Positions 1-6,204 of a DNA stretch of 6,204 nt are shown here, in pieces. Positions within the stretch are counted from its first letter, which is position 1, and each line of letters starts with the position of its first letter. Where the stretch lies: positions 1 through 6,204 of the forward strand of contig SMXE01000056.1 of assembly GCA_004357015.1 (NCBI GenBank). The letters are read 5' to 3'. The notes below the pieces were generated by a model. It saw only the letters and a list, made by a program, of their open reading frames with translations, was not told the DNA's origin and did not search any database. The translations under genes and the position numbers were made by a program. The DNA is from Caldithrix sp. (lineage in GTDB: Bacteria > Zhuqueibacterota > Zhuqueibacteria > Oceanimicrobiales > Oceanimicrobiaceae).

Positions 1-514
1 CGCGGTTGCTGCAACACCTCGAATTGATGGTAGCGTGTAGTTGGCACGTGGGCCACCGCCCGTTGGGCTATCGCGTTGTATCGAGTGGGTATCGTCTTGT
101 GTGGGATGTCGAGAAGGACCGCCTGCTTAGACGGTACTGGCGGATCCCGGCCCGGTTGAGACATCGGTCGTGCAGGCCAACAAGCGATGGTTGAATGCCC
201 ACCAGGACACGCGAGGCGAGGGCTGACTGACGACGAAAAGTGGAAAGCAAGACGATCCCGTACTCACGGATCCAGGGTATAGATGAGGGGCGTGCGTCTG
301 CCAACCCACGGTAGGTAGTACAGACTGACGGCTCTGGGTATTATATTGCTTCGCTCGAACAACCAAGACGCCGTGGTGACCTCACCCTCGCAGTATGCTT
401 CTCCTTCCCACCAGCAGTTCTTGATCCTGTCGGATTTAAATGGGCTTGGTCGGCGCCCTGTAACCTGAACCCACATCGGGCCAAGACACGACACCGAGTC
501 AAATCAGAGACAAC
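1..514. other. Left flank with no intact gene
   Basis: No reading frame in this stretch gives a protein I recognise with confidence, and all frames are short and arginine- and serine-rich, as expected of non-coding GC-rich DNA. A TAA at 461-463 lies in frame with the recombinase and closes its frame upstream, so the recombinase does not extend further left with a usual start codon. I see no tRNA, rRNA, CRISPR repeat, long direct repeat or clear rho-independent terminator. The region presumably contains the promoter for the two plus-strand genes. It could also contain an attachment site for the recombinase, but I could not identify one. Confidence 0.6.
3..194 (+). pseudogene. Possible serine-recombinase remnant (weak)
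   Basis: This frame is open from the left window edge to a TGA at 192-194. Part of it, roughly bases 45-145, reads HVGHRPLGYRVV, a few residues, then RLVWDVEKDRLLRRYW. This resembles the GRPPYGYRVV...LVxDxEEAxVVRRIF pattern at the start of the Recombinase domain of large serine recombinases. The similarity is short and stops before the rest of that domain. I found no continuation in the other two forward frames, where stop codons intervene. If real, it is a decayed fragment of a mobile-element integrase. Chance resemblance in arginine-rich translated DNA is at least as likely. Confidence 0.18.
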
Positions 515-1501
515 GTGCAAACCAACTCTGCTTGCCACCACTTCCTGGAACACTGCCGGCTCGAACGAAATCTCTCCAAACACAGCTTACGGGCCTATGC
601 TACTGACTTAGCCGATTTTCGACGTTTCCTGGAACGTCATCCTGAGAGTGATTCTTCGGTCTTGGAATGCAACCGAGAGCACATACGGGCCTTCCTTCAA
701 TATCTCTTTGATGAACGCGGCTTGAAAGAGACCAGCGTCAAACGACGGATGGCCTGCCTGAAGTCCATGTTTCGTTGGTTAGAGACAGAAGAAATCATAA
801 CCGCTAGCCCATTTCGTTACCTGGATCTCAAGATTCGACTTCCTAAACGCCTGCCGTGCAGCCTCAGCGTCCGGGAGCTTAACAACTTGTTTTACGCGCC
901 GACGCGAGCACTCGGATTGCGTTCGGTAGAGATATACGATTTCGAAGAGCTTCCCGAAGATCTGTCGGGGCGAGCGTTCAACCACCTGACTACACTCCTG
1001 GCCTTAGAACTACTCTTTGCCACCGGGATTCGAGTCGGCGAACTCGTTGCCATCAAACATGAGCATGTGGACCGGTATGAGGGGGTCATCCATATTAGAG
1101 GAAAAGGGGATCGTGACCGAAAAGTATACATCGCTGATACCGAGCTCATCAAACTCATTGTTACCTACGCGATCTTGCGTTCTCTCCGCTCGCCGAAAAA
1201 CGATACCCTGCTGATTAATTCGCGCGGGGGCTCGGCAACAACGCAGTTCATCCGCAAGCTGATTCGTGAAGCTGGTGAAGCTGCCAAATTTCCCCGCCGG
1301 ATTACGCCACACATGCTTCGCCATTCTTGTGCGACCCACTTGCTCGAAGCTGGAGTAGACATTCGCTTCGTGCAAAGACTACTCGGCCACCACAGCATCG
1401 CCACCACGCAAATCTATACGCACGTCAGCGATCGTATCCTCAAGGAAGTCATATGTAGCGCCAATACACGGGGCCGTCTTTTCAGCAAAAAGTATGGATA
1501 A
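515..1501 (+). CDS. XerC/XerD-like tyrosine recombinase
   Basis: This is a 328-residue site-specific recombinase of the tyrosine recombinase (phage integrase) family, which cuts and rejoins DNA through a covalent 3'-phosphotyrosine. Residues about 8-95 form the N-terminal SAM-like core-binding domain, with the typical LSKHSLRAYATDLADFRRFL pattern. Residues about 112-310 form the catalytic domain. All catalytic residues are visible: R173 (TGIRVGEL), K197 (RGKGD), H266 and R269 (HMLRHSCATHLLEAG), H292 (LGHHS) and nucleophile Y301 (IYTHV). It is some 30 residues longer than typical XerC/D, mostly through an acidic insertion at about 128-160. The start is a GTG; no other usual start lies between it and the in-frame stop at 461-463, and only a weak AGAGA precedes it. 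It probably acts on a mobile or accessory element rather than as chromosomal dimer-resolution XerC, but that is inference. The carbamoyltransferase gene follows after 12 bases. Confidence 0.93.
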   Translation: MQTNSACHHFLEHCRLERNLSKHSLRAYATDLADFRRFLERHPESDSSVLECNREHIRAFLQYLFDERGLKETSVKRRMACLKSMFRWLETEEIITASPFRYLDLKIRLPKRLPCSLSVRELNNLFYAPTRALGLRSVEIYDFEELPEDLSGRAFNHLTTLLALELLFATGIRVGELVAIKHEHVDRYEGVIHIRGKGDRDRKVYIADTELIKLIVTYAILRSLRSPKNDTLLINSRGGSATTQFIRKLIREAGEAAKFPRRITPHMLRHSCATHLLEAGVDIRFVQRLLGHHSIATTQIYTHVSDRILKEVICSANTRGRLFSKKYG

Positions 1502-1513
1502 CTAGATATTATC

Positions 1514-3211
1514 ATGCCCCAAGAATATTATACGCTTGGCATTCATATTGGTCATGATCGGGGGGCATCCATCGTCAAGAATGGAGTTCTTTTCGCCCAT
1601 CTTGCCCAGGATCGCCTAGATCGCATAAAACACTCCGAATTCCCCGATATTCCTTTTGAAACTATCGACGCCTTACTCAACTACTGTGGTCTCAAGGTAA
1701 CCGAATTGGCTGCCGTCGGAGTCAGTTATGTAAATGTTGAAGTAGACCGATTTACCCCTGAGCTTAAGGACATCTTTTGTGCGTATTACAACCTACAGAA
1801 CATAGATTTCTTCGGCGTAAGTCATCATCTGGCCCACGCGCTATCCACGTATTACACCTCTGATTTTGACCGGGCTCTATTGTTTATTGCAGACGGAGCT
1901 GGGGATGCTGTCGGAGACAAGTTGGAGGCAGAGAGCGTATTCGTGGCAGACGGCGAAGAAATTTATGAAGTCGAGAAACGACTCCACGAGGTTATTCTGG
2001 ACCTCCCCAGCAGGCCTTTCCTCTACAACTATGCACTGATGAATGAGACTGACCGGAAGAAAGAAATAAGCATTGCCAAGAAGTATGAGCAGTTCACAAA
2101 CTTGCTCGGGTTCAGCCATTTCCAGTGTGGGAAAACCATGGGACTGTCTTCCTATGGCCGACCTATGATTGACGTGAGGAGTTACGATTTCAGAGGACGC
2201 GGGCTATCTTATTCGCTTAGATGCCAGGACCTTCTTGATAAGATCCACGATCTCAAGCTTGCTAGTGGACTCTCTTATCCGGACTTTGTGCGACGTGAAC
2301 GCGCCAATCTCGCAAGCACCGTTCAAGCGTTTGTGGAACACGCACTGATCCAGATCGTGGCCGATCTTCGAGATCGGTTTAACCTCGAAAACCTCTGCCT
2401 TGCAGGTGGCCTTTTTTTGAACTGCGTAGCTAACCACAAGCTCATCGAACACGCCCTATTTAAGCGGGTGCATATCGTCCCGGCTGCAGGAGACGACGGG
2501 CAATCCACCGGAGCAGCCTTTGGGGCCTATCTTCAGGCCTGTGGTCCCCCCAAGCGTACATCTAGTTCCCTGCCGTTTCTCGGCTTATCCCATTCCTCTT
2601 CGAGTATTCGGCGTTCGCTTGAGAACTTTAATCTAAAGTATCGCGAGTTAGAAGATCTCGAGATGGCCCAGGTGCTGGCCATGGAACTCGGCCGCGGGCG
2701 TGTTGTGGGAATCTTGAGGGGGCGTTCTGAGATGGGTCCCCGTGCACTCTGTCATCGCAGCATTCTGGCAGACTCGCGCCGACCAGATATGAAGCAGCAC
2801 CTGAACGCTCACGTAAAATTTCGTGAGGTATTTCGTCCCTATGCTCCGGTCGTAACATGGGAGGACCAGCATAAATACTTCGACTTGAAGCAGGATTCTC
2901 CTTTTATGCTGTTAGCTGCAACAGTGCGGCCGGCGTATAGAGACCTCTTGGGAGCCATCACGCACGTGGACAACACAGCCCGTGTGCAAGCCATCTCAAG
3001 AGAGAAGGATCCTTTCGTGCACAGCCTGCTTCGAGAATTCGAGAAGCTGAGCGGTGTGCCTGTGCTGTTGAATACGTCATTCAACGTAGCTGGCGAGCCT
3101 ATAGTGGAAACGCCTCACGACGCCATTTCCACGTTCCTTTCAACAGGAATTGATGTGCTCGCCCTCGAACGATTCCTGGTCGATAAAGCTCAAAATACAG
3201 ACAGACTATAG
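1514..3211 (+). CDS. NodU/CmcH/TobZ-family O-carbamoyltransferase
   Basis: This 565-residue protein has the normal length for enzymes that use carbamoyl phosphate and ATP to make carbamoyl-adenylate, then pass the carbamoyl group to a hydroxyl. Residues about 7-340 are the Kae1-like N-terminal domain: GIHIGHDRGASIV at the start, the metal-binding HxxxH at H104/H108 (SHHLAHAL), FIADGAGD around D127, CLAGGLFLNCVAN at 295-307 and PAAGDDGQSTGAA at 323-335 with D327/D328. Residues about 390-560 are the YrdC-like C-terminal domain: GRSEMGPRALCHRSILADSR at 403-422, then VKFREVFRPYAPVV, and LNTSFNVAGEPIVETPHDA at 519-537. No key motif is missing, so it should be active. Known members modify Nod factors, cephamycin, tobramycin and novobiocin, and related enzymes occur in phages. 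No sugar, antibiotic or nucleotide pathway genes are visible, so the acceptor is unknown. The ribosome binding site is weak. Close spacing suggests co-transcription with the recombinase. Its end overlaps the convergent gene by 22 bases. Confidence 0.93.
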   Translation: MPQEYYTLGIHIGHDRGASIVKNGVLFAHLAQDRLDRIKHSEFPDIPFETIDALLNYCGLKVTELAAVGVSYVNVEVDRFTPELKDIFCAYYNLQNIDFFGVSHHLAHALSTYYTSDFDRALLFIADGAGDAVGDKLEAESVFVADGEEIYEVEKRLHEVILDLPSRPFLYNYALMNETDRKKEISIAKKYEQFTNLLGFSHFQCGKTMGLSSYGRPMIDVRSYDFRGRGLSYSLRCQDLLDKIHDLKLASGLSYPDFVRRERANLASTVQAFVEHALIQIVADLRDRFNLENLCLAGGLFLNCVANHKLIEHALFKRVHIVPAAGDDGQSTGAAFGAYLQACGPPKRTSSSLPFLGLSHSSSSIRRSLENFNLKYRELEDLEMAQVLAMELGRGRVVGILRGRSEMGPRALCHRSILADSRRPDMKQHLNAHVKFREVFRPYAPVVTWEDQHKYFDLKQDSPFMLLAATVRPAYRDLLGAITHVDNTARVQAISREKDPFVHSLLREFEKLSGVPVLLNTSFNVAGEPIVETPHDAISTFLSTGIDVLALERFLVDKAQNTDRL

Positions 3212-6204
3212 CCAGTCGTTTCGTCAAACAGCAAGGCTGGTGATTGCTCATGTTGAAAAAGGACTCGATTTTGCCGCACCGTCTCCATCATAGAGATGTA
3301 ATCTTCTTTGGTCTTCACTTCATTGTCCCGGTAAAAGCGGAGGGTGCGAAGGAAGTCGTACACGCTTTCTTCGGTATCATAGCGATCAAGAAACAAAATG
3401 AAGTTGCTGATGACGATTAGGTTTGCGCAGCAAAAATCCCCGTTTCCAACAAACAATAGATCGGCGGAGCGAATGTAGTCGATCGCCGTGTTGAACTGCT
3501 TAAAAATCACTTCTGCTGGCTGCTTCTCGTAAGCGGAAAGGATGGCGCTCATGTTATATAACTGCCATATGTAATGGCCAACGCCATATTTCACGCTTGC
3601 ATTAATCCCCAGTTCTACAAATCGCTTCGCCCGTTCTCGGTTTGCAGGATCCTCTAGTCCTAAGAGAAAATAGGAAGTTGCAAGCAACAAGTAGACGCGT
3701 GGGATCGCTGAGGAATAGTTGTTCGCGATGCACATCTCAAGGATCTGCAACCCGCAGTCACTGATTTCCTGAAGCTTCTCCCGATCTCGTTGATACCGGG
3801 CCAGTTCGGTTGCGCGTAGGCCCAGTTCAGCAAGGCATTGATGTCGTTCGGTCCCATGGGCCATCGTGAAATCGAAAGCCTCTTTTGAGAGCCGAAGACA
3901 CCGCTCAAGGTCCCTGTACGTGTAAAGCACCGCCGTGCCGATCAGGTGAACGGCCATAAGTTTTGGATTGGTAGCCTCCACGGCTTCAATTTCGGCAAGT
4001 TTCCCGTAGTCTTCAGCAAGCAAAAGGTGGTTGTAGTAGCGGTAGAGATCCTGGAGACGGTTGTAGAGATCGAATTTAAGATCGTGTTGAGCTTGTAGCA
4101 CAGGAGAAAGCTGGATCCTACACTCGATCTCCAGCATCGCTTTTTTGGCTTGCCTAATCCAGCCGATGTTCATGTGGGCGTGGGCCTCGAGCTGTTTAAT
4201 CGAGTTGTTAAGAACCTCACGCTCATCGTCCTCAAGGGCAAGCATTGGTAACTTGGCACGGGCCTCTCGGCATGCGGCTACACCTTGAAGCAAGGGAAGA
4301 TTATGAACCCCCATGTAGGCCTGTGCCAGGATGACCTTGACCAGAAGCCCGTTCGCAGGATCATTCGTCCAGAGCGCCTGGAAGACATACCTGAGGTATT
4401 TGAAATAATGCGCCTCCAAATTTTCGGAACTGAAGTTGTCGATCCGTGTGATAGCGTCGGTAATGGGTCTCAAGTAATCGAGACTCAATTCATAATTCCC
4501 TGCCAGACAAGCTACCTTGCCTCTATCGAGAGGAGAGAGTGCTAAGAATAGAGCCGGACGATTAAGAAGGTAGTTTGCGTAGCGTCGAGCCAAGCCGTTC
4601 TCTTCAAGCAGCTTGCTGAAAAAGAGCAAAAGATTTTCATGATACCATTGCACCGCTTCCCCGGCTACATTTTTGATGAACCGGCGACCCGTCAAGACTG
4701 CATTGATAGGGTCCTGCGGTAAGCCGTCGAAGGCCAGGTCTTTGACCTCAAGTGGGATCTGGAAACCAAAGAAGGCCGCTATGAACAAAAAGTCTTTGAT
4801 CTGCTCTCCAAAACTCAGCGTTTCCAAAGACCTGAGCCTATACCTGAAGATGTCTTCCATGGAATCCGGTATATAGGCCTTGGCTGCAAACTTTTGTATG
4901 TTTGGGATGCCAACCGTATTTCTGTTCTTGATTTTGACCAGTTCCGTTTCAAGCAGATACTCTACACATTGCATGACGTTGAATGGAACGTTCATGCTGA
5001 TCTGATGGATTTTGTCCAGTGCGGTAGTTGGAATGTTCTCAATAGTGCTCCGAATGAGATCTCGCGTCTCCCTGTCCGAAAGCGCTGTAAGTTCGAAATA
5101 GTGCAACATGCTTTGCGCTTCGTGAAACTTGATCAGGTCGAGGAGCGAGAAATAGTTGTCGTTCGGAAAGGTAAAGTCGTTGCGTCCGGTTAGGATGATG
5201 CAGAGTGGAGAGCGGGCATTCCGAGCGGCCGAGAGCAGCGATTTGAACGCCTGGCAAATAGATTCGTCTCCATGATGCAAATCTTCAAAAATGAACACCG
5301 CGGAAAAGAAATCCGAATGCAAATCTTCTACAATATGCACCAGTGCCTCGTCTAGGCTCCATTCGGCAACGCTTTGCAGGTAGGTGGTACCGAAAGCCCG
5401 ATCCACCCCCTCCACAAATCGCTTTAGGCTTTTCTCGGGGTTTCCATTCTCAAAATAGGTGCGTACGTATTTGATGTTGCCTGCCTGCCGCCGTTCGATG
5501 ATCTCATCAACGACCCGGCTTTTTCCCGTTCCCGCCTCTCCTGTGATGCTGACTATAGAGAGGCCCTGGTTTTCATCCAGCAGTTCAACAATTTGACGGA
5601 TCGCTGCGTGATGTTGTATACCAAAGAGGCGTGGCACAAAGTCGAGCATTAGCGTTTTCGCAGCAATCGTCAGGGTTCTGAACGTCTCGTTAAGTTTGAG
5701 CCCGATTCTGAGTTGCTGGCGACCATCATTATACTCACGCGTTGCTCTGATCTTGAACGATTGTGAAGCGAAGGGGTCAAGGAAAAAGGTTCTGTCCGGT
5801 TGCCGGATCGACCAGTTGGTGTCGCTCTGCAGAAAAAGCCTGCACGGTTGAACAGAATCGGTATAGTTCCGAACCCACAAAAAAATGTCGATAGCGATAG
5901 TGTCATCGATTTCGCGCTTCCCGGTCTGATATTCAATAACAATATCGTCGTGGGCTACTGGCTCCTTGAAGGAAAGACGGAGAGATACATTCTGGGTGTT
6001 GAGATAATGCCTCAGACGGTATTCGTCAACAACGATGAACTCAATACCTTCGGCCTTGAAGGCTTCATGGGTAACGTAGAAGGCGTGCGGCGTAATCGTG
6101 CCATTTGTCGCCAGCACGAAGTAGTCGAAATCGTCCTCGCGTGTTTGCAGGAAGTTCTTTCCAAAGCTGTTGAGCCGGACCCGCCCTTGTGTAGTCGACT
6201 TACA
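3190..6204 (-). CDS. Mrr-like nuclease-STAND NTPase-TPR protein, 5' end missing
   Basis: This frame stays open to the right window edge, so the start is outside; 1004 residues are visible, numbered here from the codon at 6204-6202. Residues 1-70 look like the second half of an Mrr-type PD-(D/E)xK endonuclease domain: CK at the edge would end the (E/Q)xK motif, followed by YFVLATNGTIT, an EGIEFIVVDEYRLRHYL strand-helix end. Residues about 74-184 are beta-rich and unrecognised. A P-loop NTPase of STAND/AAA_16 type follows: Walker A GEAGTGKS at 222-229, Walker B VFIFEDLHHGDES with E307/D308, and a sensor-like LTGRND at 338-343. Residues 450-540 look like a winged helix (WYHENLLLFF at 520-529, like the FxH motif of MalT-type proteins). 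Residues about 560-960 are helical TPR-like repeats. There is no LuxR HTH at the C-terminus. The order matches Avs-like anti-phage STAND proteins: NTPase signalling by target-driven oligomerisation and a DNA-cutting effector (inference). A signalling ATPase of another role is the alternative. The GTG at 6117 is internal, not the start. Confidence 0.8.
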   Translation of the reverse strand, partial: CKSTTQGRVRLNSFGKNFLQTREDDFDYFVLATNGTITPHAFYVTHEAFKAEGIEFIVVDEYRLRHYLNTQNVSLRLSFKEPVAHDDIVIEYQTGKREIDDTIAIDIFLWVRNYTDSVQPCRLFLQSDTNWSIRQPDRTFFLDPFASQSFKIRATREYNDGRQQLRIGLKLNETFRTLTIAAKTLMLDFVPRLFGIQHHAAIRQIVELLDENQGLSIVSITGEAGTGKSRVVDEIIERRQAGNIKYVRTYFENGNPEKSLKRFVEGVDRAFGTTYLQSVAEWSLDEALVHIVEDLHSDFFSAVFIFEDLHHGDESICQAFKSLLSAARNARSPLCIILTGRNDFTFPNDNYFSLLDLIKFHEAQSMLHYFELTALSDRETRDLIRSTIENIPTTALDKIHQISMNVPFNVMQCVEYLLETELVKIKNRNTVGIPNIQKFAAKAYIPDSMEDIFRYRLRSLETLSFGEQIKDFLFIAAFFGFQIPLEVKDLAFDGLPQDPINAVLTGRRFIKNVAGEAVQWYHENLLLFFSKLLEENGLARRYANYLLNRPALFLALSPLDRGKVACLAGNYELSLDYLRPITDAITRIDNFSSENLEAHYFKYLRYVFQALWTNDPANGLLVKVILAQAYMGVHNLPLLQGVAACREARAKLPMLALEDDEREVLNNSIKQLEAHAHMNIGWIRQAKKAMLEIECRIQLSPVLQAQHDLKFDLYNRLQDLYRYYNHLLLAEDYGKLAEIEAVEATNPKLMAVHLIGTAVLYTYRDLERCLRLSKEAFDFTMAHGTERHQCLAELGLRATELARYQRDREKLQEISDCGLQILEMCIANNYSSAIPRVYLLLATSYFLLGLEDPANRERAKRFVELGINASVKYGVGHYIWQLYNMSAILSAYEKQPAEVIFKQFNTAIDYIRSADLLFVGNGDFCCANLIVISNFILFLDRYDTEESVYDFLRTLRFYRDNEVKTKEDYISMMETVRQNRVLFQHEQSPALLFDETTGYSLSVF

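Noticed and set aside
5..15. Perfect 11-base inverted repeat GTTGCTGCAAC.
   Set aside because: Five-base arms around one base are too short to argue for an operator or attachment site, and there is no second copy nearby.
319..347. Possible promoter for the plus-strand genes: TATATT at 342-347 (5 of 6 to the -10 consensus) with TACAGA at 319-324 as a -35.
   Set aside because: The -35 hexamer matches only 3 of 6 positions, there is no properly spaced extended -10, and it would leave a leader of about 160 bases. A chance match is likely.
68..494. Several overlapping minus-strand frames of 76-79 residues upstream of the recombinase.
   Set aside because: They overlap each other, are rich in Arg and Ser, match no family I know and have no convincing ribosome binding sites.
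515..1501. Recombinase as an integron integrase or as the host chromosomal XerC.
   Set aside because: I see no attI-like or attC sites and no divergent cassette array, and the extra insertion and accessory neighbours do not suggest the housekeeping dimer-resolution gene.
3190..3300. Search for a bidirectional terminator between the convergent genes.
   Set aside because: No stable GC-rich stem followed by a T run could be seen on either strand around the overlap.
4285..4545. 86-residue plus-strand open frame.
   Set aside because: It is antisense to the TPR-like region and its composition is unremarkable; treated as a shadow of the long gene.
4894..5193. 99-residue plus-strand open frame.
   Set aside because: It lies fully antisense to the NTPase coding region, has no recognisable domain, and the minus-strand frame carries clear Walker motifs nearby.

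Overview
This is a bacterial window of moderate GC. It holds two co-directional genes on the left and one very large gene on the opposite strand on the right, which runs off the right edge. Nothing in the sequence fixes the taxon. GTG start use, weak ribosome binding sites and the protein families fit many Gram-negative or environmental lineages. The mix of a recombinase, an orphan modifying enzyme and a large ATPase looks like accessory DNA rather than a core housekeeping region (inference).

Layout. Bases 1-514 carry no convincing intact gene; a short frame open from the left edge to base 194 faintly resembles a serine-recombinase fragment. Bases 515-1501 (+) encode a complete XerC/D-like tyrosine recombinase with all catalytic residues. 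After 12 bases comes a NodU/CmcH/TobZ-family O-carbamoyltransferase (1514-3211, +) with both the Kae1-like and YrdC-like domains intact. These two genes look like an operon. On the minus strand, 3190-6204 encodes at least 1004 residues of a multidomain protein whose start lies beyond the window. Its parts, from the N-terminal side, are the end of an apparent Mrr-like restriction-endonuclease domain, a beta-rich domain, a STAND/AAA_16-type P-loop NTPase, a winged-helix-like region and a long TPR-like helical array. Its 3' end overlaps the end of the carbamoyltransferase gene by 22 bases, tail to tail.

How the genes may work together. The minus-strand protein has the nuclease-NTPase-sensor plan of Avs-like (antiviral STAND) anti-phage proteins, and is the best candidate for an undescribed defence system here. 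The beta-rich domain between nuclease and NTPase is not something I recognise from described Avs proteins. The recombinase could mobilise the segment, or act with the carbamoyltransferase. The carbamoyltransferase has no visible antibiotic or Nod-factor biosynthesis neighbours, so its acceptor is unknown. A functional link between the two strands is speculative, because convergent genes are not co-transcribed.
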